Below are positions 54,010 through 62,496 of a stretch of 64,000 nucleotides of DNA, piece after piece (position 1 is the stretch's first letter; every line of letters begins with the position of its first letter). The notes beneath the pieces are model-generated. The model saw only the letters and a program-made list of their open reading frames with translations. It did not search any database and was not told where the DNA came from. The translations under genes and the position numbers were made by a program. Origin of the DNA: Maribacter spongiicola (GTDB lineage Bacteria > Bacteroidota > Bacteroidia > Flavobacteriales > Flavobacteriaceae); contig NZ_SOAY01000011.1 in the NCBI RefSeq assembly GCF_004364165.1, forward strand, positions 186,001 through 250,000, written 5' to 3'.

Positions 54010-54501
54010 TTATTTTTCGTTCTCTAAACGTTCAATCATTTCTTTCATTTCGGCGATTTCCCTACGTTGCGCTTTAATGATTTCTTCAGCTAATTTTTTG
54101 ACTTCAGGGTCTTCAATATCTGCCCGTTCACTTGTTAAAATGGCGATGGAATGGTGTGGTATCATTGCTTTCATCCAAAGTACATCGCCCACGGTTGACT
54201 TTTGATCACGTACCAGTCCTAATGCTCCCAAAAACAATATAACACTACCTGCGAGAATTGCAATATTCTTTTTCTTGTCTTGATACATATTCAACATAAA
54301 TAACAACATAATAACAGCCATAGTAGCTATTCCTAAACACACCATATAAAATCGTGTAAGACTGAACCAAACGTGGTCAAACTCGTAGGTATTTAAATAC
54401 ATTGTGATGTACATTGCTATAAATGATGACCCTAGCATAAGGAAGAATTTAGTGTATTGGCTCATTCCTTTGTTCTTGTTTTCGTGTTCGTTTGAATTCA
54501 T
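54010..54501 (-). CDS. DUF305 membrane protein
   Basis: A 163-aa protein with three membrane helices (residues about 17-110) and a C-terminal DUF305 segment (MKAMIPHHSIAILTSERADIEDPEVKKLA). DUF305 proteins are ferritin-like copper-linked proteins common in resistance islands. It starts 25 bp after the PepSY stop and 4 bp before the CusB-like gene. The HH pair is the probable metal ligand. Confidence 0.85.
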   Translation of the reverse strand: MNSNEHENKNKGMSQYTKFFLMLGSSFIAMYITMYLNTYEFDHVWFSLTRFYMVCLGIATMAVIMLLFMLNMYQDKKKNIAILAGSVILFLGALGLVRDQKSTVGDVLWMKAMIPHHSIAILTSERADIEDPEVKKLAEEIIKAQRREIAEMKEMIERLENEK

Positions 54502-54526
54502 AATTTTTGGTTTTATTTGTTACTAA

Positions 54527-55234
54527 TTATTTGATTTTCTTTTTTAGTTTTCTGATTGATGGGGAACTGATATACCACAAAACGAAACCGCTTAAGACAG
54601 TTATCAATCCCAAAAGTGAAAATGCCCTTAACAACAACGTATTGAAATTATCCCTTCCCTGATAATCCATTGTATGGGTCATCCATAGAAAATCAAACCA
54701 GCGCCAATCCCTGTGTCTCACCGTTTGAAAAGCGCCATTCTCAACCGCCACATAGGCTTTTAAATTTTGTGGTGTCTCATACGAGATTTCATAAGCTGGA
54801 AGTGGGCGACCACGATATTCGTGATGAGACCCTACAGAATCGACTAATTGAATTTTTGCTATTTCTAAATCGTTCAACATATACCTATTTGCAACTTGTT
54901 GTGCCTCTTCTTTAGAAATTCCATTTTTCATTTGTCCCGTTCTTGCATTGTAAAGCTGTGCTTCATTAATCCAATAGTAAGGTTCATTTGCTATTTCCAG
55001 TAGTTCCAAAGATTGTACGGGTTCATTTGTTGCAAGTTGAGATGTGCCGAGCAAATCATTAAAAGAGGTCTGCATAGGCGCTACTTTCTTAAAATGGTCA
55101 CCGTGTATCTCGTCGATATCAGTCCAGCTGAAATACATCCCGCTAATCGTCCACATCAGAAACTGAATCCCTAAAAAGATACCCAAATAGCGGTGTGCTT
55201 TTCTAATCCATTTCGCTGTTTTTCTGTTGACCAT
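54527..55234 (-). CDS. PepSY-domain membrane protein
   Basis: A 235-aa protein with an N-terminal helix carrying basic and histidine residues (RKAHRYLGIFLGIQFLMWTISGMYFSW), a periplasmic PepSY-like region, and a C-terminal helix (FSLLGLITVLSGFVLWYIS). This is the PepSY-associated TM family, often near metal reductases and copper genes. Electron transfer or metal reduction is suggested by the family, not shown here. Confidence 0.83.
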   Translation of the reverse strand: MVNRKTAKWIRKAHRYLGIFLGIQFLMWTISGMYFSWTDIDEIHGDHFKKVAPMQTSFNDLLGTSQLATNEPVQSLELLEIANEPYYWINEAQLYNARTGQMKNGISKEEAQQVANRYMLNDLEIAKIQLVDSVGSHHEYRGRPLPAYEISYETPQNLKAYVAVENGAFQTVRHRDWRWFDFLWMTHTMDYQGRDNFNTLLLRAFSLLGLITVLSGFVLWYISSPSIRKLKKKIK

Positions 55235-55235
55235 A

Positions 55236-55820
55236 TTATTTTATTTCGAAAGGGAATTCAATAGTGACTTTTTCCCAACTCATTGAGATTGTTCCGGAAG
55301 TCTCAGTTGTTTTATCTACTTTATACTCTAAATGTTCCTTGATTTCTTCAGAAGTTTTAGGTGTCACTTTAAACCGTAATACATCATCTTTTTCAGTATA
55401 GTCATCCTTACCGTGTTGGTTCCAATTCCTATTAAAAATGACAGTCCATTCTTTTTGATTCGGGATAACAAAAAATCCATATTTCCCAGCTTTCAATTCT
55501 TTACCGTCAATTTCTAAATCCTTATTTGTTTCAAGCCAAGTAGCCATATGGGCACCAGCCTGCCAGACTTGGTCATAAGCCAACAGTCCACCGAAAATAA
55601 TTCTATCCCTTACACCTGGCGACGAATAATCTATATGGATATGTGCATCGCCTATCATCGCCATTGCCGATGTATGTGGACTTAGAGTTTTTTTATTATC
55701 AGACTTAGGTTCACTTTGGGTATGATTGTGTTCTGTCTCTATTTCTGAATTGTTCTTTCCTTCGTTTTTACATCCGCTGACAGCAACTACCAATAGGATT
55801 ATCAAAATTTTATATTTCAT
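55236..55820 (-). CDS. DUF2911 lipoprotein
   Basis: A 194-aa predicted lipoprotein (lipobox SGCKN) of the DUF2911 family, with the conserved SPGVRDRIIFGGLLAYDQVWQAGAH stretch and the following beta-rich domain. The N-terminal linker is acidic and has two histidines (ETEHNHTQSE). Function unknown; family members are common in Bacteroidetes envelopes. Its copper context is a guess from position. Confidence 0.83.
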   Translation of the reverse strand: MKYKILIILLVVAVSGCKNEGKNNSEIETEHNHTQSEPKSDNKKTLSPHTSAMAMIGDAHIHIDYSSPGVRDRIIFGGLLAYDQVWQAGAHMATWLETNKDLEIDGKELKAGKYGFFVIPNQKEWTVIFNRNWNQHGKDDYTEKDDVLRFKVTPKTSEEIKEHLEYKVDKTTETSGTISMSWEKVTIEFPFEIK

Positions 55821-55839
55821 AAGTATTCAATTAGTTAGT

Positions 55840-58341
55840 TTATATGTTTTTACTTTTTAGACGTAATGAGTTAGCAATTACCGAAACCGAACTGAAGCTC
55901 ATTGCCAAAGCCGCAATCATTGGCGATAAGAGTATTCCGAAAAACGGGTACAGTAGTCCTGCTGCAATCGGGATACCCAGCGTGTTATAAATCATTGCAA
56001 AAAAGAGGTTTTGTTTGATATTGCGCATTACTGCATCACTTAGGTTTCTTGCCTTTACGATACCGTGTAAATCGCCTTTCACCAAGGTAATGGCTGCACT
56101 TTCAATGGCAACATCCGTACCTGTTCCCATTGCAATGCCTACATCACTTTTAGCGAGTGCAGGTGCATCGTTTATTCCGTCGCCTGCCATTGCAACCACC
56201 TTGCCTTGCTCTTGTAATTTCTCGACTTCCTGTAATTTGTTTTCCGGTAGCATACTTGCTTGAAAATCGGCAAGGTTAAGTTCATCTGCGACAGCTTGGG
56301 CTGTATCGTGATTATCACCAGTAAGCATAATGACTGCAATTCCCTTATCCTGCAAATCCTTAATAGCTTTTGCACTCGTTTCCTTGATTTTGTCGCCGAT
56401 AACGACGTAGCCGGTAACTTGACCTTCAACAGCGAGATAGGAAACCGTTTTCCCTTGTTTTTGGTAGGATTGTGCCTCTTCTTCCATAGCATCGAAAACT
56501 GTAGCATTGGCCATTTCCATCATTTTAGCATTACCCAAGGCGACTTCTTTTCCGTTCACTTTACCTTCAACGCCTTTTCCAGTAACTGCGTTGAATCCAT
56601 CTGCTTTTAAAAACTCTGCGTTTTGTTCTTTGCCATATTTTACGGTGGCTTCTGCGAGCGGATGTTCACTTTGGCTGTTAAGGGAAACAATAAATTGTAG
56701 CACTTCGTTATCAGTTATTCCACTATCAAAAGAACCTACCTTCTCTACCGTTGGTTTGCCTTCGGTAATCGTTCCGGTCTTATCGACTATTAAGCTATCT
56801 ACCTTATCCATTTTTTCAAGGGCTTCGGCATTTTTGATAAGTACGCCATTTTGTGCGCCTTTACCAACACCGACCATAACAGACATTGGTGTCGCAAGCC
56901 CCAAAGCACACGGACAGGCAATAATCAATACGGCAATGGCATTTACCAAAGCATAGACATAAGCGGGTTCTGGACCCCAAATTGCCCAAACGCCAAATGT
57001 AACAGCAGCGATTATAACAACGATTGGCACAAAATATCCCGAAACGGTATCTGCCAACTTTTGGATGGGCGCACGGCTACGACTGGCATCGTTGACCATC
57101 TGTATAATCTGTGATAACAATGTGTCAGACCCAACCTTTTCAGCTTTCATCAAGAAGGACTGATTGCCATTGATTGTGCCACTACTTACCTTATCATCGG
57201 TAGATTTGTTAACGGGAATGGGTTCGCCAGTAATCATCGATTCATCGATGGAAGTTTCGCCTTCGGTAATTACACCATCTACGGGAATCTTATCACCCGG
57301 CTTCACACGTAGGATATCGCCCAATTCGATTTCATCGATGGCAACTTCCTGTTCTTCGCCGTTCAAGACCTTGATGGCCTTATTCGGCGCAAGCTTTAAA
57401 AGTTCTTTGACTGCTGAATTGGTCTTGCTATGTGCACGGGCTTCGAGGACTTGACCAAGCAATACCAGGGTTAGAATCACCGTTGCCGCTTCAAAATAAA
57501 CGTGAACTGTACCTGCTTCGGTCTTGAATTGGTCAGGGAAAAAATCGGGCACCAGCATCCCGAACACACTAAAAAGCCAAGCAACGCCTGCACCAATACC
57601 GATAAGCGTGAACATATTGAGGTTCCACGTTTTGATACTTCGGTAAGCACGCTCGAAAAACATCCAAGTGGCGTAGAAAACTACGGGAATGGAAAGCGCA
57701 AATTGAATCCAGTTCCAATATTTCAGTTCCAAAATGTCGTAAAGTGGATTATTGGTCAGCATTTCGGACATTGCAATGATGAAAATGGGCAATGTGAAGG
57801 CGACTGCTATCCAGAACTTTTTAAGCAGTTTTTTATAGGTTTTTTCTTCTGCGGATAAATCGGGTTCCATCGGAACCAAATCCATTCCGCAAATGGGACA
57901 GCTTCCCGGTTCGTCTCTTACGATTTCGGGATGCATCGGGCAGGTATATTGCGTTTCAGAAGTAGCCGTTAGGTTAACTTCTTCAACCAAATCCATTCCA
58001 CAAACAGGACAGTCGCCTGGTTTGTCGTAAGTCTTGTCGCCCTCGCAATGCATCGGACAATAAAATGTTCCCGTTCCTTTGCCTTTGGGTTTCTCAACTT
58101 TCTTCTTATCGTGGGTATGATGATGTTCGCCATTCTGATGGATACTGTATCGCCCACCGTCCGCTTTTAGAGTATCTTGAAATTTCTCGATGGGAATATG
58201 GGATTCCATTTCTATTGTCGCTTCAGCTTTTTCTAAATTGACAGCCACATTGATAACACCTTCAACTTTAGAGAGCGTTTCTTCTACGTGCGTTCTACAA
58301 CCATTGCAGGTCATTCCGTGTATGTGATAGGTGTGTTTCAT
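55840..58341 (-). CDS. copA: Copper-exporting P1B ATPase CopA
   Basis: An 833-aa Cu(I) ATPase. An N-terminal HMA domain (GMTCNGCRTH) is followed by a histidine-rich linker and two heavy-metal-binding repeats (CPMH...CPVCGMDLV and CPMHPE...CPICGMDLV), then eight helices. CPC lies at about 472-474 (IIACPCALGLATP), DKTGT at about 516, GDGINDAPAL in the hinge and a late MAMSFSSVSVIANSLRL helix. Two heavy-metal-binding domains in tandem after one HMA domain are a Bacteroidetes pattern. It is the cytoplasmic copper exporter of the island. Confidence 0.95.
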   Translation of the reverse strand: MKHTYHIHGMTCNGCRTHVEETLSKVEGVINVAVNLEKAEATIEMESHIPIEKFQDTLKADGGRYSIHQNGEHHHTHDKKKVEKPKGKGTGTFYCPMHCEGDKTYDKPGDCPVCGMDLVEEVNLTATSETQYTCPMHPEIVRDEPGSCPICGMDLVPMEPDLSAEEKTYKKLLKKFWIAVAFTLPIFIIAMSEMLTNNPLYDILELKYWNWIQFALSIPVVFYATWMFFERAYRSIKTWNLNMFTLIGIGAGVAWLFSVFGMLVPDFFPDQFKTEAGTVHVYFEAATVILTLVLLGQVLEARAHSKTNSAVKELLKLAPNKAIKVLNGEEQEVAIDEIELGDILRVKPGDKIPVDGVITEGETSIDESMITGEPIPVNKSTDDKVSSGTINGNQSFLMKAEKVGSDTLLSQIIQMVNDASRSRAPIQKLADTVSGYFVPIVVIIAAVTFGVWAIWGPEPAYVYALVNAIAVLIIACPCALGLATPMSVMVGVGKGAQNGVLIKNAEALEKMDKVDSLIVDKTGTITEGKPTVEKVGSFDSGITDNEVLQFIVSLNSQSEHPLAEATVKYGKEQNAEFLKADGFNAVTGKGVEGKVNGKEVALGNAKMMEMANATVFDAMEEEAQSYQKQGKTVSYLAVEGQVTGYVVIGDKIKETSAKAIKDLQDKGIAVIMLTGDNHDTAQAVADELNLADFQASMLPENKLQEVEKLQEQGKVVAMAGDGINDAPALAKSDVGIAMGTGTDVAIESAAITLVKGDLHGIVKARNLSDAVMRNIKQNLFFAMIYNTLGIPIAAGLLYPFFGILLSPMIAALAMSFSSVSVIANSLRLKSKNI

Positions 58342-58419
58342 TTAATTTTTAAATTATGCCTGACAAGGGAAGAGCTACTAACTAACCAACCATCAACTTG
58401 CACTTCCCGTATCAGGACT

Positions 58420-58875
58420 TTATTCCAAACTGTCTTTTAACGCTGTTATATAATCTATTATCATCCTCTTATCTTCATCTGAAAGAATTGCATCCCTGTG
58501 AATGAGTGTGTAACTATCCATCGGCATTTCGCCGCTTTCTATTTGTTTTATAATGGAACGCAACTTGCTGTTTTTCCGTCGACTGGAATAGGTGTCCCAT
58601 TCATTAAAATTAAGTTCGTCCTTACCTGCTTGTATGTGGTCTTCCAGATACCAAGCCGCAGGCTGTATCTTACTATACCACGGATAATCTGTATTATTAC
58701 TGTGGCAATCATAGCAAGAAACCTGCAACTGATTTTTTATCGTTGCAGGCACTTGATTTTCGACCATAAAATCACTTTGTGGTACAGCATCACTTTCGTT
58801 CAGGGTTATTGGAAAGAACTGAATCACTATCAATGCCACAAGGGCAAGCCACGCTATGATTTTTAAAAACTTCAA
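58420..58875 (-). CDS. Haem-binding domain protein (CxxCH)
   Basis: A 151-aa protein with one N-terminal membrane helix and a haem site SCYDCHS. The following NNTDYPWYSKIQPAAWYLEDHI stretch is characteristic of the Bacteroidetes haem-binding domain family. A periplasmic c-type haem role is likely. It is adjacent to a DUF3347 protein and copper genes, so it may take part in copper redox. Confidence 0.87.
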   Translation of the reverse strand: MKFLKIIAWLALVALIVIQFFPITLNESDAVPQSDFMVENQVPATIKNQLQVSCYDCHSNNTDYPWYSKIQPAAWYLEDHIQAGKDELNFNEWDTYSSRRKNSKLRSIIKQIESGEMPMDSYTLIHRDAILSDEDKRMIIDYITALKDSLE

Positions 58876-59466
58876 TTAGTTGATTTCTCGTTGGACCTTT
58901 CCGCATCGTAACATTGAACTACCATAATAAGGATTCAACACATTTTCTTCTTTGCTCAACCACGCAGTTCCACCATCATACATAGGGCAATATTGCTCAT
59001 AAAGTTTCACTTGTGTTCCAGTGATTGCCACCATATCGGTTACATCCTTACTTAATATCTTAAAATGTTCACGCTGATGCTTGATGTCACTTTCTGAAAT
59101 GTGTTCTGCGTGTTCTGTGGCATCTTCGATAATGTCATTTAATTCTGATTTTTCATTATCGGAATAGTTTGAGGCATCAAAAGATTTAAGAGATTGAGCC
59201 AATGTATTTCCCAATTCTTTCGCCTTGCCATTATCATCGCCTACAAGCGCATCTTTTAAATTGAAATAATCCTTCAGGATTGCTTCTGCTTTTGCATCTT
59301 GGTTGTCATTCATCGCCATATCCTTTTTGTCATCCATAGACTCTTGGTGCATCTCGCTGCTCATAGGTGCAGTAGATTCATTTTTGTTTCCATCTTTACA
59401 GGAAACCGTTAGTACCATTGTGGCAGCAAGTGCCATTATACCTATTGTTCTTTTTACTGTTTTCAT
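58876..59466 (-). CDS. DUF3347 lipoprotein
   Basis: A 196-aa lipoprotein (lipobox VSCKD) whose C-terminal DUF3347 domain ([30 protein letters not shown]) closely parallels the tail of the CusB-like adaptor in the same island (CPMANNNKGAVWLSMEEEI...). The domain has paired Cys and Met suited to Cu(I). The N-terminal linker is methionine-rich. Probably a free copper chaperone or scavenger for the pump. Confidence 0.87.
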   Translation of the reverse strand: MKTVKRTIGIMALAATMVLTVSCKDGNKNESTAPMSSEMHQESMDDKKDMAMNDNQDAKAEAILKDYFNLKDALVGDDNGKAKELGNTLAQSLKSFDASNYSDNEKSELNDIIEDATEHAEHISESDIKHQREHFKILSKDVTDMVAITGTQVKLYEQYCPMYDGGTAWLSKEENVLNPYYGSSMLRCGKVQREIN

Positions 59467-59491
59467 CTTGTTTATTTTAAATTGTTAATTA

Positions 59492-61864
59492 TTAAAATCG
59501 GGCTAAAAGGCCGCCACCCCAGCCATATCGGTTATTGTAATTTGCCTGTAACGAAAAGTTTCGGGATAGGATATATGAGGCTCCCACAAGCCATTGCGTT
59601 TCCCCCTGATAGGATGTGTCTCCAATATCGTTCACCCAACCAAAGTCAGCTCGGTATTCGTATTCGCCTTCCAGAAAAATTCTCGGAAAAATCAAGAATT
59701 CCCTGTCCAGACGAATTCTTGGCTTTAGTTGGTGGTCCATACTGACATCCACATTAAAACGGTACGGGGTAAAGTATTTTACACCCACCAAACCTACTGT
59801 ATTGAAGGTATCATAAGAATCGGGTGTTGAAGTTTCTGTATTTACCCCAACATAAAGGCGCACCCAATCATTCAGGTATCTGTTATAATTTACTTCGGCT
59901 TCAAGATTTTTGTCATAATCAAACTCTGCCCTTAAACCAAAGCCATTTCGGATATTGCTTGACATCAAAAAGAGTTCATTAAAATTTGAGCCCAAGCGTG
60001 CCATTCCCCACGAATAATAATGGTCTGTTTCATTGATAAGTTTCTGCATTGGATAATCTCTCATTCTTTCGTCCCTTGGCGTACCGTAACTAAACACACG
60101 GGCCATACCACCCATCATATGATATAATACGTGGCAATGAAAGAACCAATCGCCATATTCTTCGTTATAGAATTCTATGACCACCTTCTGCATTGGTGGT
60201 ACATTGACGGTATGTTTTAATGGGGAACGTTCGCCATTTTCATTGATGACCCTAAAGTAATGTCCGTGCAAGTGCATTGGATGGTGCATCATCGTGAGGT
60301 TATTAAGTGTAATTCTGGTTACTTCACCTCCTTTTATATTAATTTTGTCGGTTTCTGATAATGGCACGCCGTTCATACTCCAAACATAGCGTTGCATATT
60401 GCCGGTTAGGTTCAACAGGATGTCGTTTACTGGCAAATCATCTTTATAAGTAGTATTCTCTTTTGCTTTTAAAAAATCATAATTAAAATAGGTTTTACGA
60501 GTTTCGTAATCAAATGAGGAAGAATCCTTCTGCATCTTTGACATATCTTGCTGCATATGGTCTTTCATTTTATCTGAATCTCCTTTGTGATTCATTGCCA
60601 TTGTATCCATTTTCATTCCCATTGCATCATCCATCTTCATATCCATCTGGTCATTCATTTTGCCATCATTCATCGACATCTTATTGTTCATCCCCATTTT
60701 CATCTCATCGTCCTTCATATTCATCTTCATTCCATACTTCTGCATTAAAACTTCAGGTGTATTCTTTTTTTTGTTTCCTACCATTGCAGGTGCACCCATT
60801 TTCATACCCATTTTGGCCATTTGCTTCATCATCGCTACCTTATTAGGCCTATCAATTCTTTTGGCTGGATAGAGAGTGCCATTACCTAATTGTATAGAAG
60901 TATGACCAGAGCCATCTTGAGCCGTAGCGGTAACCTCTAAAATACCTTCGGGAATAGTAACGATAACATCATAAGTCTCAGCTATACCAAAGAGAAATCT
61001 GCTTTTAGAAACGGGCTGCACATCAACACCGTCACTTGCAACTAACAATGGATTACCACCACCGAAATCTACCCAGTAGTAAGTAGAAGCCGAGGCATTA
61101 ATAAAGCGAAGACGTACTTTTTCTCCTGGTTTAAATTCTGGATATTCTGCAACTTTTTTACCATTGGATAAAAACGCTGGATAATAGACGTCTGCAATAT
61201 CCGCACCTTCCATTCTATCGCGCCAAAATTTGAACTGTGCTCCCAAGGCACCTTCTTTTATGACTCTACTTAATGGTACTGCTGTACCTTTTTTAACCTG
61301 GTACCACTCATTACCTCTTTTAAGGTTGCGCAAAACGTTCATTGGTTTTTCGTTTGTCCAATCAGATAACACTACAACCAAATCTTTGTCATAATCCAAT
61401 GTTTTTTCTTTTGGCTGAATGACTATAGAACCATAAACTCCCTTTTGCTCCTGTAGCATTGTATGGGAATGGTACCAATAGGTTCCTGATTGATTAATAG
61501 GAATTCTATATTGAAATGTTGTACCGGGCTTTATTGGCGGTGTTGTTAAATACGGTACGCCATCATAAAAGTTGGGAAGTATCAACCCGTGCCAGTGTAC
61601 TGAGGTTTCTTCATCCATTTTATTGGTTACATTAATGATGGCAAGGTCGCCTTCGTTAAATTCCAAAACCGGTCCAGGAATACTACCATTGATAATCATT
61701 CCTTTAGCAGTTACACCAGCGAGAGTCATTTCGTTTTCTTCAATAGTAAGGTTATACTCCTTAACAGCTCTTCCTTCTTCTTCTCTATCTTGTCCATTAG
61801 TTCCCACTTGAGCAAATACAGTAGAAGAAAACAGCAGTAATGTGATAATTCTTAGTTTTCTCAT
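59492..61864 (-). CDS. Multicopper oxidase fused to a CopB-like outer-membrane barrel
   Basis: A 790-aa secreted protein. Residues about 20-600 are a three-domain multicopper oxidase with HWHG (near 88), HSH (near 133), HPMHLHG (near 527) and HCHVLYHM (near 573) copper ligands. A methionine-rich insert (about 343-455, with MKMGMNNK-type repeats) lies between, typical of CueO/PcoA proteins. Residues about 625-790 match CopB/PcoB barrels (NGFGLRAEFDYDKNLEAEV, ending NNRYGWGGGLLARF). The two are separate proteins in Pseudomonas and E. coli. It should oxidise Cu(I) at or beyond the outer membrane. Confidence 0.9.
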   Translation of the reverse strand: MRKLRIITLLLFSSTVFAQVGTNGQDREEEGRAVKEYNLTIEENEMTLAGVTAKGMIINGSIPGPVLEFNEGDLAIINVTNKMDEETSVHWHGLILPNFYDGVPYLTTPPIKPGTTFQYRIPINQSGTYWYHSHTMLQEQKGVYGSIVIQPKEKTLDYDKDLVVVLSDWTNEKPMNVLRNLKRGNEWYQVKKGTAVPLSRVIKEGALGAQFKFWRDRMEGADIADVYYPAFLSNGKKVAEYPEFKPGEKVRLRFINASASTYYWVDFGGGNPLLVASDGVDVQPVSKSRFLFGIAETYDVIVTIPEGILEVTATAQDGSGHTSIQLGNGTLYPAKRIDRPNKVAMMKQMAKMGMKMGAPAMVGNKKKNTPEVLMQKYGMKMNMKDDEMKMGMNNKMSMNDGKMNDQMDMKMDDAMGMKMDTMAMNHKGDSDKMKDHMQQDMSKMQKDSSSFDYETRKTYFNYDFLKAKENTTYKDDLPVNDILLNLTGNMQRYVWSMNGVPLSETDKINIKGGEVTRITLNNLTMMHHPMHLHGHYFRVINENGERSPLKHTVNVPPMQKVVIEFYNEEYGDWFFHCHVLYHMMGGMARVFSYGTPRDERMRDYPMQKLINETDHYYSWGMARLGSNFNELFLMSSNIRNGFGLRAEFDYDKNLEAEVNYNRYLNDWVRLYVGVNTETSTPDSYDTFNTVGLVGVKYFTPYRFNVDVSMDHQLKPRIRLDREFLIFPRIFLEGEYEYRADFGWVNDIGDTSYQGETQWLVGASYILSRNFSLQANYNNRYGWGGGLLARF

Positions 61865-61927
61865 AGTTTTTGTTTAACAAAGATATTATTGGCATTCAGT
61901 TTGTCGTGTTATAATTCTGGTTCATAT

Positions 61928-62494
61928 CTATATAATCTTGTCTAAAGGATTTCTAAAATTTTTATGCCCATCCTTATAATCGCTAAGGCTCATTCCTGTC
62001 TCACTTTTAAACTGTTTGCTTAGATGATTGACATTGCTGTAATCGAGCAATTGGCTTATTTTTGTGAAATTATAATCGGGTGTTTGGATAAGTTCCTTGA
62101 CCTTTTCTATCTTCAGTTTGATGAAATATTTTTCAATAGTGATGCCCTCGGTAATGGAAAACACCTTGCTGATTTTTGAATAGTCCTTTTGCAATTTATC
62201 CGCAAGAAAATCTGATAGCTTCCCATCAATATCAAGCGGCATTACATTCAACAACTTTATCAATTCAATTTTTACTTGCTCGGTCAATTTATCCTCGGTA
62301 GAAGCGATGAGTGCAAATCCATTTCTTTTTAAAATTTCGGTAAGTATGCTCAATTGTTCTTTTTCATTCATATCTAATCGAAGCCTACCCAACTCAATAT
62401 CCAACAGACTAATGTTAGCCTTAAACAGTTCATCTTTTAAGACCTTGATACATCTATCACAAACCATATTTTTTATGTAAAAATCCTTGACCAT
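61928..62494 (-). CDS. HMA-AraC chimeric metal regulator
   Basis: A 188-aa protein that starts with an HMA-like segment (KNMVCDRCIKVLKDEL, CxxC) and ends in an AraC/XylS HTH (ISQLLDYSNVNHLSKQFKSETGMSLSDYKDG). It lies between the TolC gene and the multicopper oxidase. The fusion suggests direct copper sensing by the regulator. AraC proteins with this N-terminus are known in Bacteroidetes resistance islands but are uncommon. Confidence 0.8.
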   Translation of the reverse strand: MVKDFYIKNMVCDRCIKVLKDELFKANISLLDIELGRLRLDMNEKEQLSILTEILKRNGFALIASTEDKLTEQVKIELIKLLNVMPLDIDGKLSDFLADKLQKDYSKISKVFSITEGITIEKYFIKLKIEKVKELIQTPDYNFTKISQLLDYSNVNHLSKQFKSETGMSLSDYKDGHKNFRNPLDKII

Positions 62495-62496
62495 AA

